Source: Prevotellaceae bacterium UBA4359 (GTDB lineage Bacteria > Bacteroidota > Bacteroidia > Bacteroidales > Bacteroidaceae). Taken from it: a stretch of 32,857 nucleotides of DNA. The position numbers and the translations under genes were made by a program. Below, piece after piece: positions 15,444-22,134 of the stretch (its first letter is position 1; the number at the start of each line of letters is the position of its first letter). Below the pieces are notes generated by a model. It did no database searches. It was given only the letters and a program-made list of their open reading frames with translations, and was not told the DNA's origin. The DNA lies in NCBI GenBank assembly GCA_002393555.1, contig DGSP01000068.1, forward strand, positions 1-32,857, given 5' to 3'.

Positions 15444-16946
15444 TTATTTGTTCAGTTTCCAGGTGAAACCGTCTTTGGTGTCCTTCACTTCGAAGCCGAG
15501 TTCGGCGAGGCGGTCGCGTATGAGGTCGCTGGTGGCCCAGTCCTTGTTGGCTTTGGCTTTGGCGCGTTGCTCGAGGAGCATGTCAACCACGTGGCCGAAG
15601 GCTTCTTCGCGGGCGTTGCTCGTGCTTCCGTTGGCCGATGCTGAGGCCGAGGGCTGGAGGCCGAGGAGGTCGAAGGTGAAGAGGGAGAAGGTCTGCTTGA
15701 GGGCTTCGAGTGCGTCGGGGGTGATGGTCTCGTGCTTATCGACGATGGAGTTGATGATTTTGGTTGCTTCGAAGAGGTGGGAGATGACGATGGGGGTGTT
15801 GAAGTCGTCGTAGAGGGCATCGTAGCAGTTTTGCTTTAACGCTTCGACGGAATCGATGCGCACACTACCTCCGGCAGTGGGGGCGATGGACTGGAGGGCT
15901 TTCCAGGCATCGAGCAGACGTTCCAGCCCTTTTTCAGCGGCCTGGAGGGCTTCGTTGCTGAAATCGACGGTGGAGCGGTAGTGTGCCTGCAGGATGAAGA
16001 AGCGGATGGTCATGGGCGAGTAGGCGCGGTCGAGTTTGGGGTGCTGGCCGCTGAAGAACTCGGGCAGGGTGATGAAGTTGCCGAGCGATTTGCCCATCTT
16101 CTGTCCGCCGATGGTAATCATGTTGTTGTGCATCCAGTAGGTGACCATCTGGTCGCCTTGGCTGGCTACGGCTTGGGCTATCTCACACTCGTGGTGGGGG
16201 AAGACGAGGTCCATGCCGCCGCCGTGGATGTCGAAGTGGTTGCCCAGATATTTGCGTCCCATGGCGGTGCACTCGCAGTGCCAGCCGGGGAATCCGTCGC
16301 TCCAGGGGGAGGGCCAGCGCATGATGTGTTCGGGTTGTGCGGCCTTCCAGAGCGCGAAGTCGGCTTGGTTTTTCTTTTCGCCCACTCCGGCCAGTTCGCG
16401 GCTGGCGTCTTTCACGTTTTCGAGGCTTCGGCCTGAGAGGATGCCGTACTTGTGGGTCTGGTTATACTTCTCCACGTCGAAGTAGATGGAGCCGTGGCTC
16501 TCGTAGGCGTAGCCGTTGTCGAGAATCTGTTGCACCAGTTGCTGCTGCTCGATGATGTGGCCGGTGGCATGCGGCTCGATGCTGGGTGGCAGGCAGCCCA
16601 GTGCGCGCATGGCGTCGTGGAAGCGGTTGGTGTAGTACTGAGCCACCTCCATCGGTTCCAGTTGTTCCAGTCTTGCCTTCTTGGCAATCTTGTCTTCGCC
16701 CTCGTCGGCGTCGTTCTCCAGGTGTCCCACATCGGTGATGTTGCGCACATAGCGCACCTTGTAGCCGATGTGCTGGAGGAATCGGAAAACGATGTCGAAG
16801 GTGATGGCCGGACGAGCGTGGCCGAGATGGGCGTCGCCATATACTGTAGGTCCGCAGACATACATGCCCACGTGTGGCGCATGCAGTGGGCGGAACACCT
16901 CTTTCTTGCGGGTCAGGGTGTTATAGACGTAAAGTGCCTGTTCCAT
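15444..16946 (-). CDS. cysS: Cysteinyl-tRNA synthetase
   Basis: This class I aminoacyl-tRNA synthetase charges tRNA-Cys in the cytoplasm. The ATG at 16944-16946 gives 500 residues beginning MEQALYVYNTLTRKKEVF, the family N-terminus. An in-frame alternative 20 codons upstream lies beyond the promoter and is unlikely. The HIGH motif is HLGH (40-43). Zinc-binding residues appear as Cys31 (YVCGPTVYGD), the WHCECTAMG cysteine and HHECEIAQ. The KMSKS loop reads KMGKS (GGQKMGKSLGN). The C-terminal anticodon-binding part is complete to LAELGFEVKDTKDGFTWKLN. Its own promoter is well formed at 16977-17007. Confidence 0.97.
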   Translation of the reverse strand: MEQALYVYNTLTRKKEVFRPLHAPHVGMYVCGPTVYGDAHLGHARPAITFDIVFRFLQHIGYKVRYVRNITDVGHLENDADEGEDKIAKKARLEQLEPMEVAQYYTNRFHDAMRALGCLPPSIEPHATGHIIEQQQLVQQILDNGYAYESHGSIYFDVEKYNQTHKYGILSGRSLENVKDASRELAGVGEKKNQADFALWKAAQPEHIMRWPSPWSDGFPGWHCECTAMGRKYLGNHFDIHGGGMDLVFPHHECEIAQAVASQGDQMVTYWMHNNMITIGGQKMGKSLGNFITLPEFFSGQHPKLDRAYSPMTIRFFILQAHYRSTVDFSNEALQAAEKGLERLLDAWKALQSIAPTAGGSVRIDSVEALKQNCYDALYDDFNTPIVISHLFEATKIINSIVDKHETITPDALEALKQTFSLFTFDLLGLQPSASASANGSTSNAREEAFGHVVDMLLEQRAKAKANKDWATSDLIRDRLAELGFEVKDTKDGFTWKLNK

Positions 16947-16976
16947 GTTTTTTGTAGTTATTTCTGAAAAACAGTA

Positions 16977-17007
16977 CAAAGGTACGAAGAACTGCGAAGA
17001 CAGCAAA
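16977..17007 (-). promoter_or_regulatory. Promoter of cysS
   Basis: On the minus strand TTTG (17004-17007) and TACCTTTG (16977-16984) are 19 bases apart, the classic Bacteroidetes -33/-7 layout. The -7 box is 30 bases before the cysS ATG. Confidence 0.8.
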
Positions 17008-17141
17008 GAAGAAGTCTGCTTTTTTTCCTATTTTGCCATGCCGGACCTGCATTTCAGCCTCTTTTGGCCTGTGTGCAAGGAGTGCGGTGGGGCTTTGGCC
17101 GGGTGTCCTTTGCCGCATCCTCAAAAAGGGGGCTTTCAGTG

Positions 17142-17224
17142 CCTCAAAACAGGTGTGAGTCACACCTATGCCATAGGTCTGAGTCACACCCCTACCATAG
17201 GTGTGAGTCACACCTGTTTTGAGG
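17142..17224. repeat. Triple palindrome array, copy B, with inverted ends
   Basis: Three units lie exactly 24 bases apart: GGTGTGAGTCACACC at 17152-17166, GGTCTGAGTCACACC at 17176-17190 and GGTGTGAGTCACACC at 17200-17214. With the flanking A/T, units 1 and 3 are 17-bp palindromes around a central G. The whole element is itself an inverted repeat: CCTCAAAAC at its left end answers GTTTTGAGG at its right, so about 28 bases at each end can pair. It lies between the cysS promoter and the promoter of the Fe-S/Tat operon. Copy A at 7396-7467 has the opposite orientation. Confidence 0.92.
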
Positions 17225-17327
17225 CTGTGGAGGGGCCTTTGGGGAGGGGGTGGCTTGGAGGAGGTTTTTCTTGTGCCGTATGTAAAAAAAAAGGAGTGGA
17301 AATGGTTTCTTTTTGGAAAATTATGCC

Positions 17328-17335
17328 TACTTTTG
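17328..17335 (+). promoter_or_regulatory. -7 box of the Fe-S/Tat operon
   Basis: TACTTTTG fits TAnnTTTG and lies 42 bases before the ATG at 17378. TTTG at 17312-17315 is too close to be a standard -33 element. The rest of 17225-17377 shows no gene. Confidence 0.55.
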
Positions 17336-17377
17336 TAGCCGAAAACATTTTATGCACGTAATTCCAAAGTAAAATCG

Positions 17378-18958
17378 ATGCTGAAAACTATCCGTAGAGT
17401 TCTGGCCGTTGTGTTCTGGCTGGGAATCACCCTTCTGTTTCTCGATTTCACTGGCACCGTACAGCCTTTTCTGGGCTGGATGGCCAAGTTGCAGTTTCTG
17501 CCCAGTGTGCTGGCCAGGCACATCGTCTCCATTGTCCTCGTGTTGGCAGTCACCCTGCTGCTCGGGCGCATCTACTGCTCGGTGGTGTGTCCGCTGGGCG
17601 TGATGCAGGACTTCTTCGCGTGGATAGGCCGCTGGCGCGTGTTTCGCAAGAACAAAAAGGCCCGTCTGGCCAATAAGTACAGCCACTCGAAAGAGAAGAA
17701 ATGGCTGCGGCTCGGGGTGCTTGCCCTCTTCATCGTCATGCTGCTGGCTGGCTTCCATGCAGGCGTGGTGCTGTTGGCTCCCTACAGTGCCTATGGTCGC
17801 ATCGTGGCCTCTTTGCTGCAAGTCATCTACATCGACCTCAACAACTTGCTGGCCCGGTGGTCGGAGGCCAACGACAACTTCCTCTTCTATCAGGTGGAAC
17901 CGCACCAGAACCCGCTGCTGCTCACGCTCGTGGCAGCCGTTACCGCCGTGGTGCTCTTCGTGCTGGCCTTCATGCACGGCCGCACCTACTGCAACACCAT
18001 CTGCCCCGTGGGCACCACCCTCGGCTATCTGTCCAAGTTCTCGTGGAAGAAGATGCGGGTGGATGAGAGCAAGTGCATCAAGTGTGGCCTCTGTGAGAAG
18101 AACTGCAAGGCTGCCTGCATCAAGGTGGAGAAGGGACAACCCGTTCTCTTCGACTACAGCCGCTGCGTGGCTTGTGGCGACTGTGAGCATGTGTGCGGCA
18201 AGGGAGCCATCGCTTTCTCTACACGAGAGAAGCAGGCAGACGGGGCCAGTCTTTCCGCCCCATCAGGCTCCGACCTTTCCCGCCGCTCTTTCCTCGCCGT
18301 CACGGGCACTGCTGTGGCTGCTGCCACGCTGCGGGCACAGGAGAAGACGACCGATGGCGGACTGGCTATCATCGAAGAAAAGAAACTCCCCACGCGCAAG
18401 ACACCACTCACCCCTCCCGGTTCGCTCTCGGCTGCCAACCTGCAGGCGCATTGCACGGCCTGCCAACTCTGCATAGCCAACTGCCCCAACGGTGTGCTTC
18501 GCCCATCGACCGACATGGAACACTTCTTGCAGCCAGAGATGCAGTATGACCAAGGCTATTGCCGGCCAGAGTGTACCCGCTGTGCCGATGTGTGTCCCAC
18601 GGGTGCCATCCGGCCCATCACACGGGTGGAAAAGACGGCCATCCAGATAGGCCATGCGGTGTGGGTGAAGGAGAACTGCCTGCCCGTGGCCGACCAGCAG
18701 CGGTGTGGCAGTTGTGCGCGCCATTGTCCGGCACAGGCCATCCAGATGGTGCCCATCGACAGAGGCATTAAGCAGAACCCCGACGACAAGCAGTGGTACG
18801 ACAGCGACGGCAACTGGATGAACCCCGACGAAATGCTCATGATTCCGGTGGTGAACAGTGAGAAATGTATTGGTTGTGGCGAGTGCGAGCACCTCTGTCC
18901 TGCTCGCCCCTTCAGTGCCATCTATGTAGAAGGACACGAAACACATCGCGAAATATGA
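17378..18958 (+). CDS. Polytopic 4Fe-4S protein (NapH-like part fused to NapG-like part) with internal Tat segment
   Basis: The protein has 526 residues. Four membrane helices lie at about 8-26, 48-66, 109-134 and 180-199, with the NapH/NosR-type motifs CSVVCP (67-72) and CNTICP (205-210). A cytoplasmic-side pair of ferredoxin clusters follows: C233-C236-C239-C243 and C263-C266-C269-C273. Next is an internal twin-arginine segment, SRRSFLAVTGTAVAAA (301-316), with a short hydrophobic core. Four further cysteine groups follow: 359-369, 395-406, 434-450 and 497-507. By topology four helices return the chain to the cytoplasm. The RR segment would then be a fifth, Tat-inserted helix placing the last domain in the periplasm. 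A quinol-to-periplasm electron relay is inferred. The next gene overlaps the stop (ATGA), and tatA and tatC complete the operon. Confidence 0.88.
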   Translation: MLKTIRRVLAVVFWLGITLLFLDFTGTVQPFLGWMAKLQFLPSVLARHIVSIVLVLAVTLLLGRIYCSVVCPLGVMQDFFAWIGRWRVFRKNKKARLANKYSHSKEKKWLRLGVLALFIVMLLAGFHAGVVLLAPYSAYGRIVASLLQVIYIDLNNLLARWSEANDNFLFYQVEPHQNPLLLTLVAAVTAVVLFVLAFMHGRTYCNTICPVGTTLGYLSKFSWKKMRVDESKCIKCGLCEKNCKAACIKVEKGQPVLFDYSRCVACGDCEHVCGKGAIAFSTREKQADGASLSAPSGSDLSRRSFLAVTGTAVAAATLRAQEKTTDGGLAIIEEKKLPTRKTPLTPPGSLSAANLQAHCTACQLCIANCPNGVLRPSTDMEHFLQPEMQYDQGYCRPECTRCADVCPTGAIRPITRVEKTAIQIGHAVWVKENCLPVADQQRCGSCARHCPAQAIQMVPIDRGIKQNPDDKQWYDSDGNWMNPDEMLMIPVVNSEKCIGCGECEHLCPARPFSAIYVEGHETHREI

Positions 18959-20376
18959 AAGACCTGAACAGAAGAGACTTCCTCAAGATAGCCGGGGCTG
19001 TCACAGCCACTGCTACCATTGCCTCATGTGGCAGCAAAACGGGCGATTCCATCGGCGATTTTGACCCTGCAGGGCATCACACGGGGCCGATTCCATCGGA
19101 CAAAATGACTTATCGCACCAATCCCAACACGGGCGACAAGGTGAGCCTGCTCGGCTATGGCATGATGCGTCTGCCCAACAAGCCCGTCAGCCCCACCACC
19201 GACCCCAGCAATCCCCCCGAAGAGGTGATTGACCAGGAGCAGGTGAACAAGTTGGTGAAGTTTGCCCTCGACCACGGAATCAACTACTTCGACACCAGCC
19301 CGGCCTACTGCCGTGGCCACTCGGAAGAAAGCACAGGCATCGCCCTCAAGGCATCGGGCTACGACCGCTCCAAGTTCTTCATTGCCACCAAACTGAGCAA
19401 CTTCGCCCCCCAGCAGCAAAGCCGCGAAGAGAGCATTAAGATGTTCCAGAACTCGCTCAAGTATCTGCAAACCGACTACATCGACTACCTGCTCCTGCAC
19501 GCTGTGGGTTCGGGCGGCATGGAGCCACTGCAGAAGCGCTATCTGGACAACGGCATGCTCGACTATCTCATGCAGCAGCGTGAGAAGGGCGTCATCCGCA
19601 ACCTCGGCTTCTCCTACCACGGCGATGTGGAGGTGTTTGACTATCTGTTGGCCAACCACGACAAGTACAAGTGGGACTTCGTGCAGATTCAGATGAACTA
19701 TGTGGATTGGAATCTCTCGAAAGAATCGGGTGCCTACAACGCCGGAGCCAAATATCTGTATGACGAACTGGAGAAGCGTGGCATTCCGGCCATCATCATG
19801 GAGCCGCTCCTCGGCGGTCGCCTCTCGAAGATGCCCGACCACATCGTGGCAACCCTGAAGCAACAAAACCCCGAAAACAGCGTGGCATCGTGGGCGTTCC
19901 GCTATGTGGGCAGCAAGCCCAATGTGCTTTGCGCCCTGAGCGGCATGACCTACATGGAGCATCTGGAGGACAACCTACGTTCATTCTCGCCCCTCGAGCC
20001 TCTCACAGCCGAACAGCAGGAATGGCTGGAAACGGAAATCGCCAACCTCTACCACTCCTATCCCACCATCCCCTGCAACGACTGCAAGTACTGCATGCCA
20101 TGCCCCTACGGACTCGACATCCCAGCCATCTTTGTCCACTACAACAAGTGCGTGAACAAAGGCAATGTGCCAGAGAATCAGCAGGCGGAGAACTATCAGC
20201 AGGCCCGTCGAGCCTTCCTCGTCGGCTATGACCGGGCCGTGCCCAAACTCCGTCAGGCCAACCACTGCATCGCCTGTGGTGCCTGTGTGCCCCATTGCCC
20301 GCAGAACATTCGCATCCCCCGCGAACTCCAGCGCATCGACTCCTTCGTCGAAAAACTCAAGCAGAACACCCTCTAA
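18955..20376 (+). CDS. Tat-exported aldo/keto reductase lipoprotein with two C-terminal 4Fe-4S clusters
   Basis: The ATG at 18955 overlaps the previous stop and gives 473 residues starting MKDLNRRDFLKIAGAV. This is a twin-arginine signal (RR at 6-7), followed by a lipobox-like IASC (Cys25), so it is likely a Tat-exported lipoprotein. The aldo/keto reductase barrel carries the catalytic tetrad Asp113, Tyr118 (YFDTSPAY), Lys146 (FIATKL) and His182 (LLLHAVG). At the C-terminus C374-C377-C380-C383 and C438-C441-C444-C448 form ferredoxin-type sites. Family members are mostly cytoplasmic NAD(P)H enzymes. Export makes ferredoxin-type electron supply from the neighbouring membrane protein more plausible, but that is inference. 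The substrate is unknown. Confidence 0.9.
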   Translation: MKDLNRRDFLKIAGAVTATATIASCGSKTGDSIGDFDPAGHHTGPIPSDKMTYRTNPNTGDKVSLLGYGMMRLPNKPVSPTTDPSNPPEEVIDQEQVNKLVKFALDHGINYFDTSPAYCRGHSEESTGIALKASGYDRSKFFIATKLSNFAPQQQSREESIKMFQNSLKYLQTDYIDYLLLHAVGSGGMEPLQKRYLDNGMLDYLMQQREKGVIRNLGFSYHGDVEVFDYLLANHDKYKWDFVQIQMNYVDWNLSKESGAYNAGAKYLYDELEKRGIPAIIMEPLLGGRLSKMPDHIVATLKQQNPENSVASWAFRYVGSKPNVLCALSGMTYMEHLEDNLRSFSPLEPLTAEQQEWLETEIANLYHSYPTIPCNDCKYCMPCPYGLDIPAIFVHYNKCVNKGNVPENQQAENYQQARRAFLVGYDRAVPKLRQANHCIACGACVPHCPQNIRIPRELQRIDSFVEKLKQNTL

Positions 20377-20405
20377 TCACTCACCCCCCATAATGGGTCG
20401 TGTGT

Positions 20406-20424
20406 GTGGCGACTCAGTCGCCAC
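20406..20424. other. Perfect hairpin between the reductase gene and tatA
   Basis: GTGGCGAC at 20406-20413 pairs with GTCGCCAC at 20417-20424 around a TCA loop. There is no T-run, only C-rich sequence after it. It sits in the 79-base gap of an otherwise overlapping operon and could set the ratio of cargo to tatAC message. Confidence 0.6.
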
Positions 20425-20455
20425 TCTCCCCCCCCCTAAAAAACATCACACACTT

Positions 20456-20635
20456 ATGCTACAACCCCTATTTCTCGGTCTCGGCATGCCCGAAATCATC
20501 GTCATCCTTCTCGTTGTCCTCCTCCTCTTCGGCGGCAAGAAAATCCCAGAACTCATGCGTGGTGCTGGCAAAGGTGTCCGCGCCTTCAAGGACGGAATGA
20601 AGGAAACCACGACCGACGACGAAAGCAAAGAATGA
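20456..20635 (+). CDS. tatA: Twin-arginine translocase subunit TatA/E
   Basis: The frame encodes 59 residues. A hydrophobic helix (about 11-26, MPEIIVILLVVLLLFGG) is followed by the FGGKKIPELMRGAGKGVRAF hinge and amphipathic helix, then a short acidic tail. This is the TatA/TatE pattern; the Pro-Glu before the helix and the F-G hinge are conserved. The protein forms the pore-like assembly that lets folded RR-proteins cross the inner membrane. Its stop overlaps the tatC start (ATGA). No separate tatB is present, so this is a minimal TatAC system, as in several other lineages. Confidence 0.93.
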   Translation: MLQPLFLGLGMPEIIVILLVVLLLFGGKKIPELMRGAGKGVRAFKDGMKETTTDDESKE

Positions 20636-21366
20636 CCTTCTGGGACCATCTTGAAGAACTGCGCCACGTCCTGCTGCGATGCCTCGTCGTCGTGGCACTC
20701 TTTGCCATCCTCGCCTTTGTGTTCAAAGACGAGGTTTTTGCCGTCATCTTCGCCCCCAAGAGTCCCGACTTCCTCTCGTGGGGAGGGCAGGGGAATCTCT
20801 TCGGCTCCACCCCCGATGTCCGGCTCATCAACACCGAACTGACTCGCCAGTTCGTTGTCCACATGACGACCAGTTTCTACGCAGGGCTCATCGCCGCTGC
20901 CCCTTACGTCATCTTTGAACTCTACCGCTTCATTGCGCCCGCTCTCTACGAAAACGAGCGGCGTTACTCCACGCCGCTCGTCGTTGCTGCCTATGCCATG
21001 TTCATGATAGGCATCCTTTTCAGTTATTTCATTCTCTTTCCCATCACCTTCCGTTTCCTTGCTGGTTATCAGGTGGATGGGAGTGTGGAAAACCTCATCT
21101 CCCTGGAGAGTTACATCGACACTCTCGTCTTCCTCAGCCTTGCCATGGGTCTTGTCTTTGAAATCCCCATTCTCTCATGGTTGCTCGGGCGTCTTGGCAT
21201 CCTTCATCGGGAGCAGATGCAGCACCTCCGCCGCCATGCCATCGTGGTCATTCTCGTCATTGCTGCCATCATCACTCCCACCTCCGATGCCGTCACACTC
21301 GCCATCGTCTCCGTCCCCATGTACCTACTCTACGAGGTGAGCATTCTGCTGGTGCCGCGCTCATAG
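20632..21366 (+). CDS. tatC: Twin-arginine translocase subunit TatC
   Basis: The protein has 244 residues and six membrane helices. The N-terminal MTFWDHLEELRHVLLRC is the conserved TatC start that helps bind the twin-arginine motif. YEVSILLVPRS closes the protein after the sixth helix. The loop with ITPTSDAVTLA before the last helix and the GLVFEIPILSWLLGRLG segment are typical. TatC is the receptor for RR signal peptides. It ends tail to tail with coaX, their last codons overlapping by 6 bases. Two candidate substrates are encoded directly upstream. Confidence 0.96.
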   Translation: MTFWDHLEELRHVLLRCLVVVALFAILAFVFKDEVFAVIFAPKSPDFLSWGGQGNLFGSTPDVRLINTELTRQFVVHMTTSFYAGLIAAAPYVIFELYRFIAPALYENERRYSTPLVVAAYAMFMIGILFSYFILFPITFRFLAGYQVDGSVENLISLESYIDTLVFLSLAMGLVFEIPILSWLLGRLGILHREQMQHLRRHAIVVILVIAAIITPTSDAVTLAIVSVPMYLLYEVSILLVPRS

Positions 21367-22065
21367 TGCCATCAGCCCATGCAGCACCAGATAGGGGTCG
21401 TGGGTGATGGGACAGGTGATGTCGGGGGCAAACTCGAAGGTGTTGCCGCCCGTGATGAAAACGTGCAGGTCTGTGAACTCGCGCTGCAAATGGCGGATAA
21501 AACCCTCTATCTCAAAGCGAGTGCCGTTCACCGCCGCCGAAAGCATCTGCGTGTGGGTCTCATTGCCTAACAGTTCTGCCTGCTGCTCCGCCTCAATCTG
21601 CGGCAACAGTGCCGTGTGTTCGTGCATGGCGTTGAGCCTCAGTTGCACACCCGGTGAGATGGCACCGCCCAAATAGGCACCATCGCAAGAAATCACGTCG
21701 TAGGTGAGACAAGTGCCAGCGTCTATAATGAGTAATGTGTGGTCGGCATCCTGTGCCAGTGCTCCGATGTCGGCAGCCCAGCGGTCAGCCCCCAGTTCGG
21801 GGTGTATGTTCGATATGGGCTTGATGGGGCAAGGCACTTGGGCGGTCAGCCTGATGACCGGGAGGTTCAAGGCATCCAGTGCTTCGTCTAAGGCCGCATC
21901 TGGACCTGCTACCGAGGAGATGCGCACCGAGCGGATGGGGTACTGCTTTCTCAGCCGTGCGAAAGCAGCGCTCCATGTTTCGCTAAGTCGTTCGAAATGA
22001 ACGATGTCGGAATCAACTACAGCCAGTTTGGCCGAGGTGTTCCCTATGTCAATCAATAGTTTCAT
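21361..22065 (-). CDS. coaX: Type III pantothenate kinase
   Basis: This 234-residue enzyme phosphorylates pantothenate in the first step of coenzyme A synthesis. The ASKHA-fold motifs are visible: phosphate-1 LLIDIGNTSAKLAV (3-16), the GADRWA motif, and phosphate-2 IIDAGTCLTYDVI. Type III enzymes are typically not feedback-inhibited by CoA. It is the last gene of the long leftward rpoN run. Its start region is duplicated just upstream (22061-22113), creating an 8-codon upstream frame. Confidence 0.95.
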   Translation of the reverse strand: MKLLIDIGNTSAKLAVVDSDIVHFERLSETWSAAFARLRKQYPIRSVRISSVAGPDAALDEALDALNLPVIRLTAQVPCPIKPISNIHPELGADRWAADIGALAQDADHTLLIIDAGTCLTYDVISCDGAYLGGAISPGVQLRLNAMHEHTALLPQIEAEQQAELLGNETHTQMLSAAVNGTRFEIEGFIRHLQREFTDLHVFITGGNTFEFAPDITCPITHDPYLVLHGLMAL

Positions 22066-22113
22066 CTTTGTGATTCAGAGAGTTTCAACCAGCGGCTTCA
22101 TCTTTGTGATTCA
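22061..22113 (-). repeat. Duplicated coaX initiation region
   Basis: On the minus strand TGAATCACAAAGATGAA occurs at 22113-22097 and again at 22077-22061, a 36-base offset. The second ATG is the coaX start. The first opens a tiny frame, MKPLVETL, whose TGA lies in the second copy, 9 bases before the coaX ATG. Confidence 0.85.
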
Positions 22114-22134
22114 CAGGGGGCGTTGCTCAGTGGC

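Noticed and set aside
16947..17006. 20-codon upstream extension of cysS
   Set aside because: It covers the -33/-7 promoter, and the family N-terminus begins at 16946.
17142..17224. CRISPR array
   Set aside because: Only three units with 9-base spacers that are themselves conserved between copies; no cas genes and no unique spacers.
18865..18954. Upstream extension of the reductase frame
   Set aside because: It overlaps the end of the Fe-S gene and would bury the Tat signal. ATG 18955 puts RR at residues 6-7.
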